In this document: one piece after another, positions 28,213-39,300 of the stretch | Layout of the letters: each line of letters opens with the position of its first letter | Numbering within the stretch: the first letter of the stretch is position 1 | DNA from: Glycomyces sp. NRRL B-16210 | Lineage (GTDB): Bacteria > Actinomycetota > Actinomycetes > Mycobacteriales > Micromonosporaceae | Assembly (NCBI RefSeq): GCF_000719515.1 | Contig: NZ_JOGR01000002.1 | Coordinates: 62,001-126,000 of the forward strand | Direction of reading: 5' to 3' | Length of the DNA: 64,000 bases | The notes under the pieces: generated by a model | Told to the model about the DNA's origin: nothing | What the model saw: the letters and a program-made list of their open reading frames with translations, nothing else | Databases searched by the model: none | Program-made: the position numbers and the translations under genes

Positions 28213-29211
28213 TCATTCGGGCACGGTGACGGCGATGTTGCCGCGGGCGTGGTGGCCGAGCATGTGGGCCACGGCCTTCGGCGTCTCGTCCAAGGTGTAG
28301 GCGCGGTCGATGACGGCGGTGATCGCGCCGGAGGCGAGCAGTTCGCCGAGGGCGGTCAGGTTGGCGCGGTCGGTGACGCAGGGGCTGAACCGCACGTCGG
28401 CGCGGCCGGTCAGTCCGAGCAGTTTCGCGCCGGCCATCCGGCCGAGCCCGGCGAACAGGCCGCCGGTGTTCCCGACGCTGTTGGGGATGAGCACGCCGCC
28501 GGGGGCCAGCGCGCGGGCCGTGCGGCGCGGCGGGCGGTTGAGGACGTTGTCGAGGATGACGTCGTAGCGTCCTCGCGCTTCGGTGAAGTCGGTTGCGGTG
28601 TAGTCGATGACGTGGTCGGCGCCGAGTTCGCGGACCATCTCGGCGTTGCCGGGCCCGCACACTCCGGTGACTTCGGCGCCGAGGTGCTTGGCGATCTGGA
28701 CGGCGAAGGTGCCGACGCCGCCGGAGGCGCCGTTGACGAGGACCCGCGTGCCCGCCTCGACCTTCGCGGTGTCCCTGATGGCGCACAGGGCGGTCGCACC
28801 GGACATGACCGCGGCGGCGGCCTCTTCGAAGCTGACCTCAGGCGGTTTGACGGCGAGCAGTTTCGCTGGGGTGACGGTGTATTCGGCGAAGGCTCCGGCG
28901 GTGGTGAGCGTCTCGGTCCACAGTGATCCGAATACCTCGTCGCCGGGCTCGAAGTCGGTGACGGCCTCGCCGGTGGCCTCAACGATCCCGGCGACGTCGC
29001 TGCCGCGCACCGCGCCCGCCGGAGGCTTGAGTCCGAATTGGAGCCTGAGGAGGTAGGGGACGCCGGTGACGGCGATCCAGTCGGGGGTGTTGACGCTGCT
29101 GGCGCGAACGCGGACGAGCACGTCCTCGGGACCCGGGGCGGGCCGGTCGATCTCCTTGAGGCCGAGAACCTGCTCGGGCGGTCCGTAGCGTTCCTGGACG
29201 ATGGCTTTCAT
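28213..29211 (-). CDS. NADP-dependent zinc-less alcohol dehydrogenase / quinone oxidoreductase
   Basis: A 332-aa medium-chain dehydrogenase/reductase of the quinone-oxidoreductase type. The N-terminal GroES-like part has MKAIVQERYGPPEQVLGLKEI. The Rossmann part has VLVNGASGGVGTFAVQIAKHLGAEVTGVCG, the NADPH motif AxGGVGxxA. The zinc-ligand cysteines of true alcohol dehydrogenases are missing. The Met at 29211 was chosen for the standard N-terminus. The promoter region contains a large dyad probably bound by the TetR regulator encoded just upstream. Confidence 0.88.
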   Translation of the reverse strand: MKAIVQERYGPPEQVLGLKEIDRPAPGPEDVLVRVRASSVNTPDWIAVTGVPYLLRLQFGLKPPAGAVRGSDVAGIVEATGEAVTDFEPGDEVFGSLWTETLTTAGAFAEYTVTPAKLLAVKPPEVSFEEAAAAVMSGATALCAIRDTAKVEAGTRVLVNGASGGVGTFAVQIAKHLGAEVTGVCGPGNAEMVRELGADHVIDYTATDFTEARGRYDVILDNVLNRPPRRTARALAPGGVLIPNSVGNTGGLFAGLGRMAGAKLLGLTGRADVRFSPCVTDRANLTALGELLASGAITAVIDRAYTLDETPKAVAHMLGHHARGNIAVTVPE

Positions 29212-29243
29212 GGCGGCACCTCTGCGTTCTCGCGCGGTCGTGT

Positions 29244-29283
29244 CCTTACGTTGTAAGTCCACGGTAGGACTTACAACGTAAGG
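29244..29283. promoter_or_regulatory. Double TetR-type operator in front of the oxidoreductase
   Basis: Two 17-bp arms (CCTTACGTTGTAAGTCC and its exact complement) flank a 6-bp centre. Each arm contains its own 13-bp palindrome, CTTAC-N3-GTAAG, so the site offers two half-overlapping dyads. It lies 33-72 bp upstream of the oxidoreductase start and just past the TetR gene's stop, the expected position for local repression. Confidence 0.7.
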
Positions 29284-29332
29284 CTGTCAAGGGCACAGGT
29301 GTGCCACCGTTCGCGCCGTTGCGTATCGGGAT

Positions 29333-30022
29333 TCAGGGGCGGTCGCGGAGCCGTTCGAGCCCGTCGAGGATCAGGTCCAGCCCGAACTCGAATTCGGCCT
29401 GGTAGTCGCACCAGCCGAGCAGCGCGCCGCCGTGCGAGGCGTCCGCGATCATCGCGACGAGGTGCGGCACCTGCTCGGCCATCGCCGCCACCGCCTCCTC
29501 GGGGGGCTCGACGCTGTCGGGTTCGAACAGCTCCTGCGAGAAGCCCAGCGCCCGGCTCCCGAGCGCGTGAAGCGCGCGGTGCCCCAGCTCGTAGTCGAAC
29601 CCGCCGCGCCGCATCAGTCCGAGCACGCCGTCGAAGTACTTCGCGACCGCGAGGCTCGTGCCCGTGCGCGTCTCGAACACTCTTGGGGCCCAAGGGTGCT
29701 TGAGCAGCACTTCGCGGGAGGCGAGGACGCGCCGGCGCATCGCGGTCTTCCAGTCGTCCTCGGGCTCAGGGGCTTCGAGTCCGGCCAGGGCCTGCTCGAT
29801 CTCGGCCATGACGACCTCGACGAGGCCGTCGAGGACCGCTTCCTTGTTGGCCACGTGGTGGTACAGCGACATCGCCTCGACCCCGAGCGATTCGGCGAGG
29901 CTCCGCATCGTCAGCGCGGGGAGCCCGCGTTCGTCGGCGACGGCGACGGCGGCGCGCAGCACCCGTTCGCGGCTGAGCCCCGTCCCGTTCCCCGATTCCG
30001 CCCGCGTCGCCATCGTGTCCAC
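29333..30022 (-). CDS. TetR-family transcriptional regulator
   Basis: A 229-aa regulator with an N-terminal helix-turn-helix (about residues 17-65: RERVLRAAVAVADERGLPALTMRSLAESLGVEAMSLYHHVANKEAVLDGLVEVV) and a TetR_C-type ligand domain (FDGVLGLMRRGGFDYELGHRALHALGSRALGF). It is upstream of and co-oriented with the oxidoreductase. The double CTTAC-N3-GTAAG operator between the two genes makes it the probable repressor. GTG 30022 and ATG 30013 are both possible starts. Confidence 0.88.
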   Translation of the reverse strand: MDTMATRAESGNGTGLSRERVLRAAVAVADERGLPALTMRSLAESLGVEAMSLYHHVANKEAVLDGLVEVVMAEIEQALAGLEAPEPEDDWKTAMRRRVLASREVLLKHPWAPRVFETRTGTSLAVAKYFDGVLGLMRRGGFDYELGHRALHALGSRALGFSQELFEPDSVEPPEEAVAAMAEQVPHLVAMIADASHGGALLGWCDYQAEFEFGLDLILDGLERLRDRP

Positions 30023-30089
30023 CCCTTCCGGAACGTACGGTACCTCCCGGGCGGGGCCGGGCGGTCCGCTCCGGGAGGCCGGTGCGGCT

Positions 30090-30626
30090 TCAGCCGCGGT
30101 CGAGCTCGGTCTCGATCGCCCGGCGGAGCGCGGGATCGTCAGGCGCGACCGGGGGCGCGAACCGCGCGGCGACCGCTCCGGTGCGTCCGATGACGAACTT
30201 CTCGAAGTTCCACTGCACCTCCGGGTCGTCGGTGACGCCGTCCTGTCGGTCGCCGGCCTTGCCTTCGGCCCTCGGCGCCCGGTTCGTCAGCTCGGCGTAG
30301 AGCGGGTGGCGGTGCTCGCCGGTGACGGCGATCTTCGACATGACCGGGAATGTCACCGAGTACTGGACCGAGCAGAAATCGGCGATCTCCTCGTCGGTTC
30401 CCGGCTCCTGGCCGAGGAAGTCGTTCGCGGGGAACGCCAGCACGGTGAAGCCGCGCGCCCGGTACTCCTCGTGAGCGCGTTGCAGCCCTTCATATTGCGG
30501 CGTCAGTCCGCACTTGGACGCGGTGTTCACGACCAGGACCACCTGGCCAGCGAAGTCGGCGAGGGTCGCCGTGGTCCCGTCCATCCGGTCGAACCCGATC
30601 CCGTCGAGCCGCACCTGATCGTTCAT
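30090..30626 (-). CDS. Glutathione peroxidase-family protein
   Basis: Thiol peroxidase of 178 aa. The catalytic triad context is present: NTASKCGLTPQYEGLQ (peroxidatic Cys), FPANDFLGQEPG (with Asn-Asp and the Gln of the active site) and WNFEKF (Trp-Asn). Actinobacteria lack glutathione, so the reductant is more likely thioredoxin or mycothiol-linked. The Met at 30626 was taken as the start because earlier residues are not family-like. Confidence 0.88.
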   Translation of the reverse strand: MNDQVRLDGIGFDRMDGTTATLADFAGQVVLVVNTASKCGLTPQYEGLQRAHEEYRARGFTVLAFPANDFLGQEPGTDEEIADFCSVQYSVTFPVMSKIAVTGEHRHPLYAELTNRAPRAEGKAGDRQDGVTDDPEVQWNFEKFVIGRTGAVAARFAPPVAPDDPALRRAIETELDRG

Positions 30627-30677
30627 GCCGTCCCCTTCCTCGTGTTCCTCGGCCCAGCGAAGCACAGCCGGATCCGC

Positions 30678-31010
30678 TCACCCTCTGGGGGCGTACATGA
30701 TGACGGCGACGCCGACGAGGCAGATGGCCGCGCCGATGACGTCCCAGCGGTCGGGGCGGAAGCCGTCGGCGACCATGCCCCACGCGAGCGAGCCGGCGAC
30801 GAAGACGCCGCCGTACGCGGCGAGGATCCGCCCGAAGTTCGCGTCGGGCTGCAAGGTCGCGACGAACCCGTAGGCGCCCAGGGCCATGATCCCCGCGGCG
30901 ATCCACAGCACGCCGCGGTGCTCGCGCACGCCCTGCCAGACCAGCCATGCGCCGCCGATCTCGGCGAGCGCGGCGAGGGCGAACAGGACCAGGGACTTGA
31001 AGACCGTCAC
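30678..31010 (-). CDS. YnfA family membrane protein
   Basis: A 110-aa four-helix membrane protein of the UPF0060/YnfA family. The signature includes AEIGGAWLVWQ, GYGFVATLQPD-like YGFVATLQPDANFGRILAAYGGVF and a terminal AAICLVGVAVIMYAPR. Distant similarity to small multidrug transporters is known for the family; a specific substrate is not. Confidence 0.88.
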   Translation of the reverse strand: MTVFKSLVLFALAALAEIGGAWLVWQGVREHRGVLWIAAGIMALGAYGFVATLQPDANFGRILAAYGGVFVAGSLAWGMVADGFRPDRWDVIGAAICLVGVAVIMYAPRG

Positions 31011-31128
31011 GGCAAGACCCTATCCGGAAGCCCGCAAGCGGTCGAGCAGGTGCGGTCGCGCGATCAGCACCGGGATGAGGCAGCACAGGACACAGGCAAG
31101 TCCCGCAAGGCCGGTCTCCTGACTGACG

Positions 31129-31563
31129 TCAGGAATCAGGGCCTCTGGGGGAGGCGAGGCCGGAGAACGGAATGGGGCATTGGGAACTGGAGGCGCACTC
31201 GACGAGGTCGTCGCACCCGGCCGAAAGGGCCTCGCGCAAGGTCGCGGCGATGACGTTCAGGTCGGTGATCTTCTGCTCGACCTCGGCCAGCTTCGCCGCC
31301 GCGCGGGCCTGCAACCCGGCCCCGGGGCCGTGCCGGTGCGTCCCGACCGCCAAGAGGTCCTCGATCTCCTCCAGAGTGAAACCGAGCCGCTGCGCGGCCT
31401 TGATCACGCGCAGCGTCGTGACCGTCTCCGGCGGGTAGAGCCGGTGTCCGCCGAGGGTGCGGCGCGGTTCGGCGAGGAGACCGCGGCGCTCGTAGTAGCG
31501 CAGCGTCTCCCGGTTGACCCCGGCGGCCTCGGCGACCTCGCCGGGACGCAGACCGGGGCTCAT
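31129..31563 (-). CDS. MerR-family metal-type regulator
   Basis: A 144-aa MerR protein. The DNA-binding head RPGEVAEAAGVNRETLRYYERRGLLAEPRRTLGGHRLYP (about 6-44) is followed by the dimer coiled coil and a C-terminal Cys cluster (AGCDDLVECASSSQCPI) like those that bind metals in heavy-metal MerR proteins. The start overlaps the stop of the preceding Cys-Cys protein (ATGA), so the two are co-translated. The metal is not predictable. Confidence 0.85.
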   Translation of the reverse strand: MSPGLRPGEVAEAAGVNRETLRYYERRGLLAEPRRTLGGHRLYPPETVTTLRVIKAAQRLGFTLEEIEDLLAVGTHRHGPGAGLQARAAAKLAEVEQKITDLNVIAATLREALSAGCDDLVECASSSQCPIPFSGLASPRGPDS

Positions 31564-31889
31564 GCGAGCCTCCCGGCGGCCTGCTCCGCGAGGGCGTCGA
31601 GCACCTCGACGTGCGCCGCGGGTACCACCACCTCGAGGCGCACCAGACCACCTTCAGGTTCGCCGATCGCGAACTCGAAGAACGAGCAGCAGGAGGACTC
31701 GGCCTCGGTCAGTCGCACGGCCTCCGCACGCGCCGGCGCCGCGAGCGTCAACCGCAGCCGGGTCGGCGCGGTCCGCTCAAGCGCCCGCAGCGACTTCGCG
31801 AACAGCGCCGCGAACGCCGCGATGCGCAACGGCTGCTCGGCCGTCGGCAGGGTGCACGCCGGGGGCGCCCAGTTCGCTTCGATCGTCAT
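31560..31889 (-). CDS. Cys-Cys motif protein co-transcribed with MerR
   Basis: A 109-aa soluble protein with the motif ESSCCSFFEF in the centre of an Ala/Leu-rich alpha/beta sequence. An adjacent Cys pair suggests metal or mercurial binding. It is translationally coupled to the MerR gene, and such proteins recur beside MerR genes in actinobacteria. I do not know a proven function. The Met at 31889 (MTIEANWAPPACTLP) is the likely start. Confidence 0.7.
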   Translation of the reverse strand: MTIEANWAPPACTLPTAEQPLRIAAFAALFAKSLRALERTAPTRLRLTLAAPARAEAVRLTEAESSCCSFFEFAIGEPEGGLVRLEVVVPAAHVEVLDALAEQAAGRLA

Positions 31890-32109
31890 GAATCCAACGG
31901 TAAACCCGGACCCGAGTACCGGATGCAAGCGCTGAGCGTCAGGTCACACCGAAGCGCGGCACCGTTCCTGGACGGCACCGCCGGGAAGCTCGGATACGAT
32001 ACGCGCGAAGGTCACAATCGAATGAGGATGTCCGGTGGCAGGCGAGCACCTCGACGCAAAGCGTCGAGAAGCGCTCCGGCCCAACCGACTCCTGGCAGGA
32101 AGGTACCCA

Positions 32110-32460
32110 GTGGCGAAGAAGACTTTGGTCCTGTTGACCGACGACATCGACGGCGGCGAGGCGGCCGAGACCGTCGAGTTCGGCATCGACGGTCAGCTGT
32201 ACAGCATCGACCTCTCGGCCGACCACGCCGAAGAGCTGCGGGACCGCCTGACGGCCTACCGCGAGTTCGGGACCAAGCTCGGCCGCTACCAACAGCGCAG
32301 CGCCTCGCCCGCACCCCGGACCCCGGACCGCGGCGACAAGGAACGCAACTCCGACATCCGCCGCTGGGCCGAACAGAACGACCTGCCGGTGAAGGCGCGG
32401 GGCAAGATCTCCGACGCCCTGATCGCCCAGTACGACGCCGCTCACAGCGAGGCCGCCTGA
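32110..32460 (+). CDS. lsr2: Lsr2 nucleoid-associated protein
   Basis: A 116-aa actinobacterial H-NS analogue that bridges AT-rich DNA and silences acquired genes. The N-terminal dimerisation domain is MAKKTLVLLTDDIDGGEAAETVEFGIDGQLYSIDLS. The C-terminal DNA-binding domain is RNSDIRRWAEQNDLPVKARGKISDALIAQY. The minor-groove clamp that is usually RGR reads RGK here, a conservative change. The start is the GTG at 32110 behind AGGAAGG. It lies only about 300 bp from the edge of an AT-richer accessory region that it may silence. Confidence 0.93.
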   Translation: MAKKTLVLLTDDIDGGEAAETVEFGIDGQLYSIDLSADHAEELRDRLTAYREFGTKLGRYQQRSASPAPRTPDRGDKERNSDIRRWAEQNDLPVKARGKISDALIAQYDAAHSEAA

Positions 32461-32614
32461 CCCCCAGAACATGAAAACCACTCGACCCTGACCGAAATAT
32501 CCCCGCAGGTCAGACCGCGAATCAATCCCCGCATACAGCCGTGCAACACGAACACCTGACGGCACTCTGAAGCGAAGGTGCTGTACCCTGGCAACGGCCG
32601 CCGAGGCGGCAGTT

Positions 32615-32688
32615 CGGGACGTGGCGCAGCTTGGTAGCGCACTCGCTTTGGGAGCGAGGGGTCGCAGGTTCAAATCCTGTCGTCCCGA
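32615..32688 (+). tRNA. tRNA-Pro (anticodon TGG)
   Basis: Full cloverleaf: acceptor CGGGACG / CGTCCCG, D-arm GCGC-AGCTTGGTA-GCGC, anticodon stem CTCGC / GCGAG around loop TTTGGGA (anticodon TGG at 32649-32651), T-arm ACAGG-type stem with GTTCAAATC, discriminator A. CCA is not encoded. A rho-independent terminator follows 40 bp downstream. Confidence 0.97.
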
Positions 32689-32727
32689 CGGTAGGTGCCT
32701 TGTTTGAACATTGGGCACCACGAGAGG

Positions 32728-32754
32728 GGCCGTGACTGATGTCGCGGCCTTTTT
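32728..32754 (+). terminator. Terminator of tRNA-Pro
   Basis: GGCCGTGAC, TGAT loop, GTCGCGGCC (9 bp with one G-U pair) followed by five T: one of the few classical intrinsic terminators in the window. Confidence 0.85.
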
Positions 32755-32755
32755 C

Positions 32756-33080
32756 TGTGTTTGTAGGACGTTTCGTGTGGAGCTGTTCGCAGCAGCGCTT
32801 GAGTCGCACGCGTGCGACGCTGTCGTCGGTTCGGACGATCTCCGGGGTCTCGGGGGTGTCGGCCTCGATGTAGAGCTTGTCGAAGCAGAGGTCGTTGAAA
32901 GCTTGGCGGTAGTCGTCGGAGAGGCCGCTGCAGAACTTGCGGGGATCGGGCAGCAGGTCGGTCATGGTGGTGATGCGCCGCTGAACAGCGGCATAGTCCG
33001 TGGCGTCGGCCTCGGCGAGCTGCTGGTTGATGCGGTCGCGTTCGAGTCGGATCTCCTGGATCTTCTCGGACTTGCAAGGA
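32756..33080 (-). pseudogene. C-terminal fragment of a large serine recombinase
   Basis: About 105 residues in one frame: KIQEIRLERDRINQQLAEAD (coiled-coil), YAAVQRRITTMTDLLPDP, SDDYRQAFNDLCFDKLYIEAD, then a short basic tail. This is the C-terminal coiled-coil and end region typical of actinobacterial large serine integrases. The catalytic N-terminal and zinc-ribbon parts are missing. On the left the frame reads on through the tRNA terminator and tRNA, which is not genuine coding sequence. On the right it breaks off at a tadE fragment. It marks a deletion or insertion edge. Confidence 0.7.
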
Positions 33081-33462
33081 CGAGGGTTCCAGCGCCGTGG
33101 AAACGGTCCTGGTCCTGCCCATTCCGGTCGCGATCATGCTGTTCATCGTCGTCATCACCAGGCTCATCGCCGCTGACATTGACTTGGGACTAGCCGCCTA
33201 TCACGCCGCCCGCGACGCGAGCCTCCAACGCACGGCGGCCGAGGCAGTCACCGCTGCCGAAACCACTGCCGCCGCGAGCGCGAGCGATTGCGCCGACCTC
33301 ACCGTCGCGGTCACGGTGGGGAACTTCGCGCCGGGCGACACGGTGACCGTCACGCTCACCTGCCACATCCCCACCCTGCCAGCGCCCGGGTTCGACGGAA
33401 CGACCCATACCCTGACGGCCACAGGCACCGCCCGCATCGACACATGGCGGTCCGAGCTATGA
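33076..33462 (+). pseudogene. TadE-like pilus protein, 5'-truncated
   Basis: The frame contains the TadE hallmark DEGSSAVETVLVLPIPVAIMLFIVV, a hydrophobic segment, and a soluble C-terminal part (residues to TWRSEL). TadE-like proteins are minor pseudopilins of Flp/Tad pili. Codons for the first residues before DEGSS run directly into the recombinase fragment with no ATG/GTG and no ribosome-binding site. GTG 33097 lies inside the hydrophobic motif, so the true start appears lost. The stop overlaps the next gene (ATGA). Confidence 0.65.
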
Positions 33463-33724
33463 ACGCCCGCAATGAGGTCAAGGAGACCTGGGCTGACGAG
33501 GGCGGGGTCACCGTCTACATCGTCATCCTCGTCCTCGCCTTGTTCGCCGTAGCGGCACTGGTCTTCGACGCCGGGCTCGCCAACGCCACCACCGAAGCCG
33601 TGACCGTCACGATCACCACCGTCTGGGACCCACTGCTCCTGGACGTGATCGGCCAGGACGCCTGGACCATCACCGTCACGCAAACCGCCGAGCCCTCGTC
33701 TGGCTCCCTCGCAAAGGCCCCGCT

Positions 33725-33728
<4 letters not shown>
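33459..33728 (+). CDS. TadG/TadE-like protein, shortened
   Basis: An 89-aa protein. Its first half (WADEGGVTVYIVILVLALFAVAALVFDAG) is a TadG-type N-terminal membrane segment. Its second half (TEAVTVTITTVWDPLLLDVIGQDAWTITVTQTAE) resembles the C-terminal beta part of actinobacterial TadG-like proteins of about 130-150 aa. The middle seems to be deleted in frame. Four-base overlaps link it to both neighbours. Confidence 0.55.
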
Positions 33729-36081
<2,353 letters not shown>

Positions 36082-36249
36082 CTAGTCGTGACTGGCTGTA
36101 CCCGTTCACAACCAGGCACAACGGGAAGATCGATTGTGTGCGGGCATTGCCCTGGACCTGTCTGAATAACGAACTTTGCACCGATAAAGAAGTACTGGAA
36201 AACGCGCAACATGAGATGTGATGCTGATCTCATTATCAGTAAAGGATGG

Positions 36250-36279
36250 TTGACAGGTCCACAATCAACCCGATAACGT
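36250..36279 (+). promoter_or_regulatory. Sigma-70-like promoter of the LamG-Rhs operon
   Basis: TTGACA at 36250, an 18-nt spacer, then TAACGT. It lies in an AT-rich spacer about 75 bp upstream of the LamG gene. Nothing else is visible in the 273-bp gap 36,082-36,354. Confidence 0.45.
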
Positions 36280-36354
36280 TCCGTGCGCTCGTGCTACCTC
36301 GGTGGAACGGTCACCAACTGTGTTTGCCCATAAATGAATGAGGAGTCCCCCCTC

Positions 36355-39300
36355 GTGTCCTCAGCAACCCCCCTTTCGACCGGGCCAGCCCGCCGGTCCT
36401 TGTCTTGGCGACGTGTCGGCCTGTCGGTTCTGGTCGGATCGCTTGCCGCTTCCCTGATCGCGGCACCGCCGGTCTTCGCCGAGGAGACTGAGCCGGTCGA
36501 AGACGAGTCGCCGGTGGCATGTCCCCTCGCGGACACGGACCTGCATGAGTCTGACGAAGCCGAGGAAGCGCGCGATGCGGCGCTCGCTTGCGGTGTCGAG
36601 GTCGAGGTGCTCGATGAGCGGACCGAGTTCGGTGAGGTGTTCGCTTTGCCAGATGGCAGTATGCGGGCCTCGCTGGGGGTCGAGCCGGTTCGGGCCGTTG
36701 ACGACAGTGGCGAGTGGGCACCGATCGACACCACCCTGATCTTCGCTGCCGAAGGTTCGGTGCGCCCGGTGAACGTCGCGGTGGACTTGGCGTTCTCCGG
36801 CGGCGGCACGGACCTGTTGGCACTGTTGCAGAGCGACGAGGGCGAGCCGGTCGGCCTGACCTGGAGCGAGGACCTGCCGGTTCCAGTGTTGGAAGGGGAT
36901 ACCGCGACCTATGCCGAGGTCCTGCCCGATGTGGACTTGGTGGTGCAGGCGCTGGCGACAGGGTACCGCCATGACTTGGTCGTGCACACGGCTGCGGCGG
37001 CGGCGAACCCCGCCTTGGAGAGCATCGAGTTCGGTCTGGTGCTCGACGACGCCGAGTCTGTGGTGACCGACGCCGGTAGCGTGAGCGTGGTCGATGCGGC
37101 TACGGGCGCGGAAACGGTGGCGACGGCGACTCCGTTCATGTGGGATGCCTCGGCGGCAACCGAGCAATCAACTGCTGCTGGCAGTGCGACGATGACGCTC
37201 ACCCAGCTCCAGGACACGCTTGATGCACCCGAGGGTGAGACCGGCCCGACGGTCGGCGCTGTCGGTGTGGCGATCGAGGGCGACACGCTCACGCTGCACC
37301 CGGATGTGGGCATGTTGCAAGATCCGGCCACAGTGTTCCCGGTCGTGATTGACCCCTTGTGGTCGGGCGCGAAACGCGATGGTGAGTGGGCGACTGTCTC
37401 CAACCGGTACGCTTCGACCTCGTACTGGAAGACCTCGCACCTGAGCAGCAAGGACACCTACGGCGGCGCGGGCGTAGGCCAGTACTGCGATTCTTCGAAC
37501 TCGTCAACGGCGAACTGCAACTCCACGAAGTACAAGATGCGGTCGTTCTTCCGGATGAACACCGAGTTCGTCACCCGCAACGACACCCGCAGTCCCTACA
37601 AGGCGACGTTCAAGATCCTCCAGAAACACTCCGCAGTGTGCTCCAACGGCACCGTGCAGGTCGAGCGGACCAGCAACCCGACCTCGTCCAACACCTGGAA
37701 CAACCAGCCGAACTGGTTGGGGCAGAAAGCCACGTCGACAGCGGCGAAGAACGGTGCGAACTGCTCGGGCGGCACCGGCTACGTCTCGTTCAATGTGCTG
37801 CCCATGGTGAACTCGGCCGTCGCCGGGGATTGGTACTCGATCACGATCGGCATGCGCGCCTCGAACGAAGCACCCTCCCCGGACCTGGCCCAATGGAACC
37901 GCTACGACGCGGCCAACGCAGTGTTGGAGATCTACTACTACATCGAGCCGCCCCGGCCCGATCAGTTGAAGGTGGGCGGCATCGCCTGCACTAGCACCCT
38001 CGCGAGCGCGCCGTGGACGACCTCGCGCTACCCGGTGCTCTCGGCCCGGGTCAAGACCCGTCAGAGCGAGAGCGTCTACGTGCGCTTCCGCACCCGCGAA
38101 GCGGGCGCGAGCGCGAACTTCTACTACTGGCGCACTCCGAGCGCGATCGCCGCCTCCACGCCCTCACACACCGCCACCAAGTCACACCCGGACGGCCACT
38201 ACTACTGGCAGGCCCGCGCCGACAACAAGGACAACGAGGCCATCAACTCCGGCTACGCCCCGGCCTGCTACTTCAAGATCGACGCGACCAAACCCTCGAC
38301 GCCCTCGGTCACGCCGTCGTTCTCGGGGCCGGTCACTGAAGGTGCCACGGTCTCCTTCGGGCTGTCCTCCAGTGACCCGCTGGTCAATGGTGTCCGCTCA
38401 GGGCTGAAGCATTACGAGTACTCCTGGAACACCAACACCTACAACAACATCAAGGTCCCTGATGGGGCCACGGCCATCACCGCCGCGGACCTACAAGCGG
38501 GTCGGCACGTGCTCTACGTCCGCTCCCGTGACAACGCTGGGAACCTCTCGGAGTCGCGGACCTACACGTTCTTCGTCGGCCGCGACATCCCCGCCACGCC
38601 GATGGGCATGTGGCGCTTCGAAGGCGACCTGGCCGATGACACCGGCCACGGCCACGACCTCACCGAGATCATCGGCGATGGCGTTGACTTCGGCACCGAC
38701 CGCGACGGCCGCCACGGAGCCGCGTTGACCCTGGATGGGGACTCGTGCGTCGGTACCGAGTCCTCGGTCCTGCGGACCGACGCGGCCTATTCGGTCGCGG
38801 TGTGGACCAAGATCGACCCGGGCGCGAGCGGCGATTTCATGATGATCGCCGGACAAGCAGGCCAAGAGCGACTGGGCTTCTACCTGCGCTACGAGGATTC
38901 TTCGGGTAAGTGGCACCTCATGCTCGCCGACACCGACCAGGCCACCGTGACCTGGTCGTCCCTGCGGTCGACGGCCCCAGCGGTGTTCGATCAGTGGACG
39001 CATCTGGCGGTCACGATCGACCCTGATGCGCAGATGATGCGTTTGTATGTGAACGGGGTGCTCGACGGTGAGCAGGCGATCCTGTTCGCGCCCTGGCACG
39101 CCGACGGCGGCTTCTACATCGGGTGCGGGGCGCGGCTGGGCGACGACGAGCACTGGTACCGGTTCCCCGGCCAGATCGACCAGGTCGGTGCCTGGCAGGG
39201 TCTGCTCAACGCCACCCAGATCCAACAGGCCATGACCGACCTGCCCGGTGCGGCGGAGCAAGCACGCTGGGAGTTCCGCGACGGCGGCACCGACGCCTCC

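Noticed and set aside
32522..32755. An apparent minus-strand protein extension through tRNA-Pro with a TTGFEPATPRSQSECA-type sequence
   Set aside because: This is the well-known translation artefact of antisense tRNA-Pro plus its terminator; only the part right of 32,755 resembles a recombinase.
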